From: Athripsodes cinereus
Lineage: Eukaryota; Arthropoda; Insecta; Trichoptera; Leptoceridae
NCBI GenBank assembly: GCA_947579605.1
Contig: OX388311.1
Location: 31,002,951-31,066,950, forward strand
DNA: 64,000 bases
Direction: 5' to 3'
In this document: piece by piece, positions 34,357-57,901 of the stretch
How positions within the stretch are numbered: position 1 is the first letter of the stretch
How the letters are laid out: every line of letters starts with the position of its first letter
The notes under the pieces: model-generated
The model's input: only the letters and a program-made list of their open reading frames with translations
The model's database searches: none
Told to the model about the DNA's origin: nothing
Position numbers and translations under genes: made by a program

Positions 34357-34859
34357 CATTAGACACTCACTTAATACTACAAGTTATAAACAAGCAGCTC
34401 TAAAAATTTTCAGCCACATTTATAAAAAATGGACATTTTAGCCATGACTAACTATTCACAAATTAAAACAGTGTTATTGCTGATTAGAATAAAATGTTCT
34501 ATGGTTCACTCATTTAATATTTTATATTGTTCTATGACCACAAACAAATTGTCACTTAACTTGCTATACAGGAATGAAGATTAATTGGGTGGCTCAAAAT
34601 TAAAGATGCCTATGCAACAAACCAAAAAATTTGTAGTAGTTATTTGTATATTTCATCAGTTTACGGTGAAGACTCGCAATGCAGTTTAATTTTCTCAGAA
34701 ACTTTGTTCCAAAATTAACAAAAATACAATAAATATTTTCTGTTTCACTCTTTGTAACACAGCATTAATTTCCTCAGGAAATGTGCTCCAAAGTTAACAA
34801 TAAGACAAAAAATTAAGATATAAAAATACCTCCAATTTCGCAAAAAGGAGCTTCAGTTG

Positions 34860-34990
34860 CCATGCCCACTGCCTGAAAGAGAATGCGCATGGGCCTGAGG
34901 GAGAATCAACCAACATTTAGGAGCAAGTTGAAAACCCTACTGTTCAGGAGAAGTCACGACGCCCTTTAGAGGGTCACGGATCATTTAACA
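34860..34990 (+). mobile_element. CR1/Jockey-like LINE terminus, second copy
   Basis: GGAGCAAGTTGAAAACCC, CAGGAGAAGTCACGACGCC and GGGTCACGGATCAT parallel 1391-1577. Confidence 0.55.
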
Positions 34991-35332
34991 CATCATATAT
35001 AAATTACCCATATTATTATTAAGATGGTAATGGTCTCCTTCCTCTAAACCACTCATTTGAACTATTAAGAATATGAAGGAGCATAAAACGTGCTATGAAA
35101 GAGAGAGCAAATAGGAAAAAAAAACAATAAAGTAAAATAGAGAGAGAAAAAAAACTATTTCTTCCCTACAAGAGTTGTGTGCATAGGGGAGAAAGTAATT
35201 ATTTTTTGGATTTGTTTAATATTATTGGCGTTACCGTATCTATAAATTTTCTACCCAAACTTTGTTACACTTTTAAATAATAATTGATATATTATAAGTA
35301 GAGATTTTCAGAAACGCTAAAACTTAAGTTTT

Positions 35333-35475
35333 AGATAATCCCTAGATAATATGGTAGACACTCCACCAAAACCACGGTAGCGAAAACCTCTATATAATAT
35401 TATTATGTATTAAAATGAATTTAAAACATTTGATTTATTATATAATATTATTTTTTTTGTACTGGATTATCTTAA
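35333..35475. repeat. Short inverted-repeat element with TAGATAATCC ends
   Basis: TTTTAGATAATCC at the left pairs with GGATTATCTTAAA at the right. Inside, CACTCCACC and ACGGTAGCGAAAACCT also occur at 59397-59450. Confidence 0.4.
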
Positions 35476-35703
35476 ACCTTCCATGATTAATCTATTATGT
35501 AATAAATCATATGAACAAAAACAGCATAAATAAACATTTTGTAAAAAGCCAAAATAAATAATGTAATTTTTAATACAATATTAAAATAATTAGTACTGAT
35601 ATAATTTTTAAAACAATAATTTTCACAGCTGGTATCACTGACTAATAATATTATAAACATAACATTCTGGCAACACTACTATTCAGGTACGCAATCTTCA
35701 CAT

Positions 35704-47661
<11,958 letters not shown>

Positions 47662-49594
47662 CCTTAGAAGGTAAGAATTAGTCTAAAACAAAACAACAAA
47701 AGCAAATATGAAAAAAATTAACTTTTTTATGACTTGCCATTTAATAAAAGAACCATAACAATCAGGTGTTAAAAAAGGTGTTACTACTTTAATGAACTAG
47801 TTTTGCAGTGAAGGAAAATCTAGGAAATCTTAATCTTAACTAATTAAAGTACATACAATGACAGACATGACAAAGATCTTGTTTTGTCTCAACTAACAAA
47901 ACACAAATAGTGTAACTTAAACATCAATAAAGTACCTTTGAAAGATTTGAATTTGAAGAATGGTGTATATCGATTAAAAGTTATGAAAAATATACATACA
48001 CTTTCATGTAAAAAAAGTTTCAAACTTTTATTTGAAAGTTTTCAAGACATCGGACATGCGTGTCACAATAAAGGCAAATTGTCTTTAATTTGAAGTGTGA
48101 TAATGTTGCAAGGTACACTGAACTTTGGCCACAATGATAATAATAAGTTAAAAACATACTCACGTACTATTTCCAGTGAAACATATAAAAGCAACAATAT
48201 AAAATATAAACAATGAATTATTTCCCATATAATTTCAACAAATATTCGTTAATAATAATTTAAGAAAAACTGTTGTAACAAGATTGTAAACTTCCTTTCA
48301 ATTAATGTCACATTTTCTTACAACTCTACGTAAGTTTCCTTCCTGATACTCACATATTTTATATAAAACAAGATGCGTAAAGGAAAATTTATTTGGATTT
48401 TGTTTTTTACAGACACAAAATGTACATGTTTATGAATAATGCTGATGAAATTACATTACAACATCCGTCACATTTAGATTACATATGTCAGTATAGCAAC
48501 ACTTTATTTGTTGACTGTCATACAACCACTGACGGAGTCAACGTGCCTACTATTAATTCAATTCAAATGAAAATAATTAGTAATTTCATGAGTGACTCAT
48601 TTCAGAAAAAAATAGATATCTATTTGATAGGTGTCAAGGGTTCTCCACGATTAAAATATTTTCACATAAATGTAAACAATTACATAATAACGATTAATTT
48701 ATCAAAATGAAAGAAAAAAATATTATAAATACCTTCAATAAGATGAAAGATGGCATTGTTTTTGTCATTATACCTAGTAAATAAATTAAATTAGGAACGA
48801 ATTAGATTCGAAATTCAAAAATATTAAGAATGAAAAACTTTCAATTGAAAATGATATGACGTTTTTTTAATGATAATACTATTAATGTTTTCCATAATTT
48901 TACGAGATTTTTTTATTGAGATTCTTTCGTTTTGAAAAACAGCACTGTGTTTATTACACTTGATCAATTATTTCGTAATGTACATTTGATAATACTAGAA
49001 TATAATATAGAATAACAAATCAATTGTATGGTTGTTTTGAGTCCACTGTTCACTATTACAATAACAGTTCGCTACACCACGCGAAGCGAGATTCCCAACT
49101 CTGCGTTCATAGTATGAATGAGTCATAACAAGGTCAATTCTGAGACATGAATCATCGACTATGAAGTAACCACACATAATAAATAATATTATATAGACAT
49201 AGTATTATTATATCTATACACTGCATACAGTGATACGATATATATTATAACGTAAGTTAACATAATCAGCAGTTACCTACTTACTTAAAACAAGGGATAA
49301 CTGCTAGGCCTGGCTAAGTGACGTCTTTACTCATGAATTGAGATTATTAGCATTGTTCCAACTTAACACCTGGATCAAATTGTTCAATCTAAATGTGGAA
49401 TTTATTATATTCCCTATCAGCCGTAGTTATAAAGAAAATTTATATTTTGAGTAGGTAACTCAACATATTGACGACATTTAGTCGTGACTAAACGAAAAAT
49501 CTTAATCGCATTAGGTAAGTGTTTTACCTGGTTTTAAATAATAATAAAAAAAAACATTTTTTAGAAATATAATCAATCTTATTACTACTTCTAA

Positions 49595-49700
49595 TAGTAG
49601 TACTATACCATCACGGCATATCCCACAAGTAGTGTAGCCAGTAGATCAGCTGCATGGAATATACATGTAAGCCGTCCTCCTCTCCTTGCTAACAAGAAAT
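49595..49700 (-). repeat. SINE-A 3' end
   Basis: AGTAGTACTATACCATCACG, then GCATATCCCACAAGTAG. Confidence 0.65.
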
Positions 49701-50749
49701 CAAGAGATTGAGGATTATAAATAAATAAACCTTTAATGGCCAAAATTTTATATAAAAATACAATAAATACCTAACATGATATTTAACAAATTTAAGCCAA
49801 AAGACGGACTTGTTGCTGGGCAACGTCTTCCAGTCAACCCTAAACTCTAACATAAAAAAATAAGTACTCGTATATTACAACCTAAATAATCAATAAAAAA
49901 ATAAATAAAAATAGAGGAACCCAAAGTGAAAAGTTTTAAATTAAGTAATAAATAAATTATGTACCTTTATAAACATACACACATACAATAAAATAAAATA
50001 CTATAATAAAAACAAATTAAGTAAGTGATAAATGTGCAAAATAATAATTGAAACCTTCACTAGAAAGAAAAAAGGATGTCAAATGTTTTTTACAGGGATT
50101 ACAAAATGTTTTGCGAGAATGATTTTTCATTTAGTCAGGGTTAAATTAAGACGTAGTTAGTTAGCCACATTTAAATAATATGCACTTTCTTAGTGAATAT
50201 GTCTGAATGCCTATACTTTATAAATAATATTATATGTAGGTGTCTGTAATGTTATACAATAAGTGTTAGTACTTAGTACATAGGAAGGTACATTAATGTG
50301 TGTAAGTTTGATGCACATTTCACAAAGATAAGTGAGCTCTTAATATTCCTATTTATAAGTTAACTTATTGATGGGAACTAAGCATACTTATACTAAGTAA
50401 ACTAAGTATACTTATTGATGGGAACTATTATACAAGATATCCTAAATCAAAATGTGCCTGGAAGCAGTCTGAACTTGGACCAGGTTTGTTACAGGATGTT
50501 TAAACGTGAATTGGGGGGAGTGGGAGGAATAGGAGAGGTTGTTGTTATTGCAGGAGTTGCAGTGATCAGAGGGACTCAGGGGAGAGAGAGGGAGGGAGAG
50601 AGAAAAATGACATATTCTCATTCTTATCCATTCTTGTTGATCTTATAACAAGACATTCGAAAACAGGAAAGGACGTGAGCGACCTATTCTTAGTAGAGTA
50701 TTCCACAGAGCATAGTATTACGTAGATATATAAGTAGAATATAATAATA

Positions 50750-50995
50750 TTATGTAACCCTATTGCCTTTTAGTCACAAGGTCTCGGGTTCAATTCCTGG
50801 CCAGGACAAAATGAAAAACGTTTTTTTTTTCAAATTGTTCTAAGTCTGGATGTTACATGTATGTGTATTTGGTGCATTGTAGGTATATAATTGTTTCGTT
50901 GTGTTAGTAGGTACGCATAACACAAGATGTGTGAGTTTGGGACTAGCTCGGTTTGTGTGAATTGTCCATATATAAATAAAATTTTGTTGAGTCAA
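50750..50995 (+). repeat. tRNA-derived SINE (SINE-C type)
   Basis: B-box GGGTTCAATTCC after ACAAGGTCTC, then a body with GTTTGGGACTAGCTCGG and GTGTGAATTGTCC. It shares the head with 8700-8870. Confidence 0.7.
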
Positions 50996-51584
50996 CTCTG
51001 TATTGTAAACAACATGACTAATTCAAAAAGAATAAGCCTTATAAACTCTTTATATATTATGTACAACTTACTTAACCCTTTCATTACCAAATTAGATTGA
51101 AGAGTCTTAATTTTTTTTATACGCACCATTTTACTCTTTCCTTTACTGTTTTCTCTTATCATTTTTGAGGGAGGTTTACGTGTTTGTTAAAGGACATCGA
51201 CAATTTAAAGGGCTCGTTACAAATTCTGTTAAGTTGAACTAATATTTTTACTCATAACCCCTTATACCAGGAGAAATTCTGATTGGGGCAGTGATTATTG
51301 TTTATTATTACCTATGTAGTAGTCAATTGTTTAAATTTTAAGTAGCTACCTATTATTACTGTGTTGTTAAATATAAAAATAAATATTCTAACAAAAACAA
51401 ACAATGATAAAATAATAAAAATATTGGGCGTATAAAACGAATTCTAATAAAAAAATTGTAAATATGGAGATCAAGACCGAGAAATGAAATATAAAAATTA
51501 GAAATAAATATTTTCACATCAATAAATCAATGATTCCAACAGAAAAAAATGCTTTTACCACCTTATGAAACCAGCCTTTCTAAA

Positions 51585-51785
51585 TAATTTAATGAATTCA
51601 AAACTTAAACTTTTAATACACACTTTTTATTAAATATATTTTTATTAAACTTTTTATTAATAACATTGTTTCGTCTCGTAATGAGACATTATCAATAATC
51701 TACATAGTTACGAGACGAAACAAGATTGCTTCAATGATAAAATAAAGTGTCTTAAAAAGTTTAAGTTTTTAATTCATTCAATATG
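51585..51785. mobile_element. Small inverted-repeat element with internal perfect stem
   Basis: Outer arms: TGAATTCAAAACTTAAAC at the left against GTTTAAGTTTTTAATTCA at the right. Inside, TTGTTTCGTCTCGTAA at 51668 pairs exactly with TTACGAGACGAAACAA ending near 51723. Confidence 0.7.
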
Positions 51786-52489
51786 GTGAATACACAAAAA
51801 GCAGCAGAATATATAGAAAATATCTTTCTAGATAATTTTAGCATAAACCAAAAATTTATCTCTTACCAGGTCAATTTATATTTGACGTGCCTGTAAGAGC
51901 ACACTGGTGAGCAGCGGGTTAAACAGATGTTTAAATACTCTCGTATTGTTTAATTTTGATTCGCACAAACATGTACTCGTATAATCATTATAAGAATATA
52001 ATTTACCTAGCATTTTTTTTATACAATGTTTTCAGACTCTCCTGTCAAATAGAATATTTTATTTTTATTTTTATTGATCAAAAGTACAAAACAGACAACA
52101 ACTATATATATGGTTTACATTTTATAAGTATAAAATTAAGTCGTTCCTAATTCAGCTGTCATCCACATACATGTACCACAGTTAAGTCAATTATTTAAGT
52201 AGGTATCGCACATTCGGCTCATTCATCTGTTCTCACTAGCATATCGCACAAGCAGCCATCGCTAACACAATATGATGAAAATAATTAAATACTAACATAA
52301 GAAAAGTGGGAACGTTGAAGATTGCTTGGTTAGTAAAAAAAATGTCGTACCAGAAGAAGCTGGTAAGGATAAATTTTGACTATGCGCGTTGAAAGACTTT
52401 ATTTGGAGGAGCCAAATATTCTGGAAGCAGTAGCAATGGACTTCTGATGAATCTCTGAAGAAAGTATATAAATGCATCTATTATTAATT

Positions 52490-52645
52490 AATTATTTATT
52501 TTATTCTTCGCTGTACATTGGTCACAATGTTTAAAATCAATACAAAGAGTATCATGACAATATCAGTTATACAATTCAATGTACAGAGGGTGAATTTATC
52601 GCCAGAATACGATGTCTTCAAACTAACCCGGTTATTGAAATTAAA
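52490..52645 (-). repeat. LINE-tail family, reverse copy
   Basis: TTCAATGTACAGAGGGTGAA, then TTTATCGCCAGAATACG and CAAACTAACCC. Confidence 0.5.
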
Positions 52646-52952
52646 GAAACATAGATACATATATTATATCAACAGAAATGGTAGAAATGAAAATAAAACA
52701 TTTAGACCATAAACGAACAGAAAGCACCACCATATTATCCAATTCATAATAATAATGCCAAATGGTACCTACTGCTTTTTTTAAAAAAAACTTTTTTGAC
52801 AGACGATGATGGCAAAATACAGATGGTAGCATCGCTGAAAAATAAAGAAAGACCAACAAATACGAAGGAACAAAGTTTTACGTCTGACGTGAATGTTTGA
52901 AAACATACTGCGTAGTACCTATCTAATACCTATTATACAAGTTAGTTTATAG

Positions 52953-53438
52953 CAGGGCTTCTCAACCCTGACCAAACTGTAGATATGCGCCCGTAACTAA
53001 ATAATATGTTCAAATAATGAAAATGGAATTTAGTCAGTCATGAAAAGTAGAATATTTTGAAAAATGGAACCTTAAAATCAATTATTTATTTCATAAAATA
53101 TTCCTTACACATCACAATTTTTTTATAATTGAGACCAAAATTTTTGCACTTTTGGAAAATTAACTTAGAATAGGTAGATATCTCCCAAATTTATAATTAT
53201 AAAAAATATTCTTTAACAAAATCGAGGAAATTATTAAGCATTTCAAATTCCTATACCAAATCGAAAATTTGATGACAGGGCGTAGAAATTTTGAATCCAA
53301 ACGAAATCACCAAACTCTAAAAATTGAGACTTAAAAAATTGTAATATTTCATTATTTTTTAACCAGATTCGTGTCCGCCATTATTTTCTGTACCTACTCT
53401 CGACTGCGCCCGTGCGACTAAAAGGTTGGGAGCCCCTT
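52953..53438. mobile_element. hAT-type MITE, diverged
   Basis: Ends CAGGGCTTCTCAACC and GGTTGGGAGCCCCTT. Flanks GTTTATAG and GTTTATGG differ at one of eight bases, so an aged target duplication. Confidence 0.75.
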
Positions 53439-53534
53439 GTTTATGGGACAGGTAACTCATAAATTATACCTGCTAATTGGAAAATGATTCACCTGTGTGA
53501 ACGACCTACGAATATCTACGTTTAATTATATATG

Positions 53535-53590
53535 ACTGGTGTGCTGGCTACCCCACTTGTGGGATATGCTGTGATGGTATAGTAGTACCT
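53535..53590 (+). repeat. SINE-A 3' end
   Basis: GTGCTGGCTACCCCACTTG, then GGGATATGCTGTGATGG and a TATAGTAG tail. Confidence 0.65.
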
Positions 53591-53689
53591 AATTATCAAT
53601 GCATACTGAATCGAGATACCTACCTTATACATAATATCACAAGGAGTGGTCGGATTAAACAAGGCATCCTATTCTTTTAGATTGTCATG

Positions 53690-53850
53690 TATTTTGAGTC
53701 TGAGTCCCGGTAAAGAATATGTCTCCCGCTCTTTTTGCTGTAAATTTTCGGCTGTCCTGTAAAAGGTGAGTGAGTGTAAAACCTACTAATATATCCATAA
53801 GACAATGCACATTTATAATTAAGCGATGGGGCATGCCATATTTCGGACAC
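53690..53850 (+). repeat. SINE-A 5' half
   Basis: CCCGGTAAAGAATATGTCTC, GCTGTCCTGTAAAAGG, then GCGATGGGGCATGCC. It ends shortly before the palindromic element at 53874. Confidence 0.6.
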
Positions 53851-53873
53851 ATTGCGAGATGGGAGACTAAGAA

Positions 53874-54107
53874 CCTGTAGGGTTACTCTTAACCCAATAT
53901 AAACAGGTACGATCTTAATCTGTCTTGATATTAATCATACGACGCGCCAATATAGTGACTACAGTCAAAAATACCGCGCTATCGCTACCGCGAGATTGGT
54001 ATCGACGTATTTTTGACTATAGTCGCTTCACGCGTCATGTTATGATTAAGATCATGACAAGATTAAACTTGTATTTACATAGATTTTGTCAAGAGTAGCC
54101 CTGCTGG
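53874..54107. mobile_element. Palindromic MITE, 234 bp
   Basis: Long imperfect arms start CCTGTAGGGTTACTCTT at the left and, inverted, CCAGCAGGGCTACTCTT at the right. The arms run inward to GTCAAAAATAC and its inverse. The loop is GC-rich (CCGCGCTATCGCTACCGCG). Confidence 0.8.
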
Positions 54108-54310
54108 AAGGATCCTGATAACTAGGGCTGTGGAAAGGAGGCGTGGAAATCGCTGAATACCAGCACTATGGAGCAACCAAATTGAGGAGGCCATACATAG
54201 TTCACTGCATGGGGCTCTGTACATGGTGGAAGATCGCTCTAGGTGTAGCCAGATAGTCTTTAGAACGAGGCATGATGATCAGGATCTTCAGAATTGAGGA
54301 AGATAATAAT
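54108..54310 (+). mobile_element. RTE-B LINE 3' end
   Basis: HSSLHGALYMVEDRS and TRHDDQDLQN match 37750-37985. The tail is AATAATGATGATGA. Confidence 0.75.
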
Positions 54311-54552
54311 GATGATGACTGTACATAGATTAGAAACAATTTTATACTATCATAAAGCATCTAAAGTCAAGGATATTATTATTAACAATGTTGTGTTTTA
54401 TTGTAATGTTGTGTGTTATAAATGTAAACAATGTCCTGTTGACTGTTTACGATTCTCAGCAATGATTCAGAGCTGATTCATGGTGCTGCGTAGTGAATAA
54501 AATCATAATTAATGATTATGAGGATAATAAAACATAAAATATAAAAACATTA

Positions 54553-55387
54553 CAGTGGTATCTTGATATACGGGTGCCCCAACATACGAGTTTTTTGAGA
54601 TACGCGCCGTCAAGCGAGCGATTTTTTGCTTTGAAATACGAGCAAAATAAATTTGAGATAGAGCTATTTTATGACACTTGGTGAAAGGAAATTAGAAGAA
54701 TGAGTGGATGCAAGAGGTGTGTTGTTGATAGAATGCGTGTAAATAAGTTGAGATGGTTTGGTCATGCGGAGCGAATGGATGGTGTAAGATTGACGAAGAG
54801 GGTGTATTTAGCTGAAAGAGAGGGTGTGAGGAAGCGCGGACGTCCAAGAACTACGTGGCTTAACCACGTGGATCAAATTCTCAAGGACGGTCGCGTGTTA
54901 AGTAAGAGGAATCGGCGTGCATGTATGAGACACTGGATGAATGTAGAGGAAGCGAAAGAAGTATGTAAGGATAGAGCGACATGGCGTTCCGTTCTCTCTG
55001 CCTACCCCACCTGGGACACGGCGTGAGGGTATAGTATAGTATAGTATAGTATAGTGAAAGGTGAAAGTGAGAAAAGCGTGGCGGAAAAGGCAAAAACCAA
55101 TGAAGAGAAAAGCAGTGACGAAAATTAAGCGAAAGTAACACTTTGTAAATCCAGTGTATTTCTTTACATTCTCTTATATTATGTTTTTGTACAATATTTG
55201 TCATTTATAAATACATTTTTCTTATTCAAAAACAAGTAACAAAATTAACTGAGGTGACATTTTGGGGTCTGAAAAGGATTAATGGCAGTCCAATTAATTT
55301 CAATAGGGGAATTTGCTTTGAGATAGAGTAATTTGAAATACGAGCAGGTTGCGGAACGAATTAAACTCGTATGTCGAAGTACCACTG
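54553..55387. mobile_element. pogo/Tigger-like MITE carrying an RTE-A insertion
   Basis: Ends CAGTGGTATCTTGATATACG and the inverse of CAGTGGTACTTCGACATACG. Flanks are TA at both sides. After removal of 54689-55053 and one target copy the MITE is about 460 bp. Confidence 0.85.
54689..55053 (+). mobile_element. RTE-A LINE 3' end, young copy with 8-bp target duplication
   Basis: GTGAAAGG at 54681-54688 recurs at 55054-55061. The frame 54700-55026 is open: MSGCKRCVVDRMRVNKLRWF, GRPRTTWLNHVDQILKDGR, ending SAYPTWDTA, then GCGTGAGG and a TATAG tail. Confidence 0.92.
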
Positions 55388-55604
55388 TATTATTTTTATT
55401 TATTAAATGATGGTGTATTCAAAAGGTATTGACATAAATTAATCATGGTAAGAAACAAACACACATCTCTCCAACTTTCTCAGAAACAAACGCACATCTC
55501 TCCATCTGTCAGATTCAATGTTGTATCTCTCTAATTTTTATTTATTATTATTAATTTTTAATGAAGCATAAATTATTTTTTAATTACAAAGTAGTAAATC
55601 TATA

Positions 55605-55935
55605 CCGTACTATTTAATACTATACCATCACGGAATATCCCACAAGTGGGGTAGCCAGCACACCAGCTGCATGTAATTATAAACATGCAAACTGTCCTCT
55701 CCGTGCCAGTAAACAATTAAGACATTCAGGATTGGTGGCAAACATAATCCCTGAATTATTTCAATAATAACGATTTCAATCGCACGGAATTGGGTTCAAG
55801 AGTACGGTTTGAAATTGGAATCGAGTTAGAGATTGGAATTCGATTGGGATAGAATCGAGTCTCAAGAGTAAGGCAGCTGGACCTTTTTACGAAACACTCG
55901 AAAACTTAGAGACAAAAGTGGGAGCCCACCTCTTC
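55605..55935 (-). repeat. SINE-A copy, long, with internal extra sequence
   Basis: CTATACCATCACGGAATATC, GTAGCCAGCACACCAGC, AAGACATTCAGGATTGGTGG, then about 120 bp of extra ATTGGAATCGAG-type sequence, then CGAAACACTCGAAAACTTAG. Confidence 0.7.
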
Positions 55936-56102
55936 ACGGAATATAAAAACACTTTTAATAATAAATTTGCACAAAAGCCATACGGATTGACTTGAGGCAA
56001 TGTTTTACGATATATCCATGGTATCCATGTATATTAGCTTCTAGAGGAGAAGAGGAGCATCCTTCCCGCTTCGATGTCATATTCTTTCATACCTTTTTCT
56101 CG

Positions 56103-56207
56103 TGTGGGCCTAGTCAAAACATTTTTTAGAAAGCTACGAGAAAGTGTCAATTTTCGTAGGTAAAATACACAAGTATTGTGACGCTAAAATGTTTTTTGAC
56201 TAGGCCC
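56103..56207. mobile_element. GGGCCTAGTCAAAACA-ended MITE, copy 2, about 105 bp
   Basis: GTGGGCCTAGTCAAAACATT at the left is inverted at the right. The inside AGTGTCAATTTTCGTAG resembles 44144-44338, so the two are relatives. Confidence 0.75.
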
Positions 56208-57067
56208 ACTGAAACATCCGGGACAGTGGTAACTTCGACTTTTCTAATTCTACTATTTTTGCCTAATTTCATACTTACTTATGCAGCTATTCCTGTCCAC
56301 TGCTAAACATGAGCCTCCCCCATATGTCTCCAGGCATCTCTGTCCTGAGACTTCTAGAACCAGTCACCACCGATTCTTCTAAAGTCGTCTTACCAACGTG
56401 TTGCAGGTCTTCCTTTACTATTATCTTCACGAGGTCTCCACTCCACTACCCGTTTTGTCCATCTTTGCCTATGACCACTTCAACACTAATTTTATAACAA
56501 CTCCAAAGGGGAAGGGGCAAGGAACAGTTGATCTTGCAGAAGACTATGTGGGTCAAGATTTATAGAGATTCTATTTTTTTTTAATAGAATCAAAGTTCAA
56601 TGTATTGTTAAACATGGTGGGTACCATTTTGTTTGCTCATTAATATTTACTTTGTTTTCTTATTGTGTTCTTAAGAAAGAAAAAAATACGATTGTGAAAT
56701 GAAACAATGAGAGTAAAATGGTAATAATATTTATTTACTTATTTATTTAAGCGTTTTATTTGTTTTTTATATATTTACACATAGCCGCTGATAATGTTTA
56801 CATAATAATAATAAAAGTTGTCTTAAAAATACGTATCACATTAATATAGTTAAACCCATAGACATATTTAACAATAGACTAGCTATAAAGCAAAATAAGT
56901 GAAACACTTATGGTTGGCTCTAAAAATCTGCCCCTTACCCCTGGAAAACTTAACCCTTTTAGGTCCAAGGGAAGTATATTTCCCTACGAAGTATATTTCC
57001 CTGGAAAAGGTCTAAGGGAAGTATATTTCCCTAAGTATGTTTCCCTGGAAAACTTAACCCTTTTAGG

Positions 57068-57105
57068 TCTCAAAAGTTGAAATCGTATGATTTCAACTTT
57101 TGAGA
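57068..57105. repeat. Perfect 17-bp stem with 4-bp loop
   Basis: TCTCAAAAGTTGAAATC, loop GTAT, then the exact reverse complement. Confidence 0.95.
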
Positions 57106-57169
57106 TCCCAAATTTCAATCGTGAATACCTACTAATTATTTTTAGCCATAATATGAAAATATTTCTTTT

Positions 57170-57330
57170 AAAATATTAATCTGGGTCTTTTCAACCTTAT
57201 ACACCTTTCACAGTAATCTAAAAAATTGTATCGTATAAGGGAGTTTGCAGGCATCTGGGATAGGACCAAGTTGCTCTTGTGCAGGAGGCCGAGACTACAT
57301 TTAGGCTACCGACGAACTCATGAAGTTCAA
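57170..57330 (-). repeat. SINE-B copy
   Basis: TTATACACCTTTCACAGTAA, GGGAGTTTGCAGGCATC, GGAGGCCGAGACTAC, GGCTACCGACGAAC. The B-box region is mutated. Confidence 0.65.
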
Positions 57331-57860
57331 GAAAATATGAAATTCAGCATATTTTTTTATGATTTGGCGTTATTTACTCTTTCGAAGTTTCAATGTTTGT
57401 TCGAAAAAATTATGTTTGTTCGATAGTAATAATTACCCAAATTATTGATAAACTTATATTAATATTTGCAACTAATAACAGATCTTACCACATTGTTAAT
57501 AAAGCTAATATTTATTGTGTTATGAGTCTTTTTGTGGATCAAGGAAAATGAATTTTTCAAACTCTTATAATTTATGTTTCATACTTCATCGAGTTTTCAA
57601 ATTATAATTCTTCCATTTTGACAAAAAAGCAGAGGTGTATATTAAAAATCACTTATAGAAACCTTACCGTCTAGAAAGGGTTAAAATATACATTAATCTA
57701 TTAAGCGCTATTGTTTTATGTAAATTATATGAAATATGTTTATACCCTCAAAGCACGAGCATTGCTCAATTTTGAGGGTCAAATATGTAATAAATGTGTT
57801 TTTTTAGTAATAGGGTGTGTATGTAATATTATTAATTTGTAATATTATTAAATTGTAAAT

Positions 57861-57866
57861 TTTATT
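57861..57866 (-). terminator. Probable polyadenylation signal of the NRF-6-like gene
   Basis: AATAAA on the minus strand about 35 bp past the stop codon. Position and motif fit a short 3' UTR; there is no transcript evidence. Confidence 0.5.
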
Positions 57867-57901
57867 TAAATAAAAATATTTGAATTTGAAAAAAAATCAA
57901 T

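Larger units (their letters stand above)
25634..35703. other. Intergenic region between the convergent LRR and Shark genes
   Basis: About 10 kb without a supportable gene, holding the repeats listed separately. The segments 26250-27430, 27690-28580 and 31360-32060 are AT-rich and I see nothing in them. Confidence 0.6.
56950..57684. mobile_element. piggyBac-like element with TTAA ends
   Basis: TTAACCCTTTTAGG at the left and CTAGAAAGGGTTAA at the right. TTAACCCTTTTAGG is repeated at 57054, in a local tandem duplication. A SINE-B copy lies within. Confidence 0.5.
47662..57901. other. Region between Shark and the NRF-6-like gene
   Basis: Contains the Shark promoter and probably a 5' non-coding exon, not located, plus the repeats listed. 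The stretches 47700-49580 and 49850-50740 are AT-rich; I see no supportable gene in them. Confidence 0.5.

Noticed and set aside
48393..48710. 105-codon plus-strand ORF with many Ile/Asn codons upstream of Shark
   Set aside because: No recognisable domain, no neighbouring exon that joins it; the composition fits chance in AT-rich DNA.
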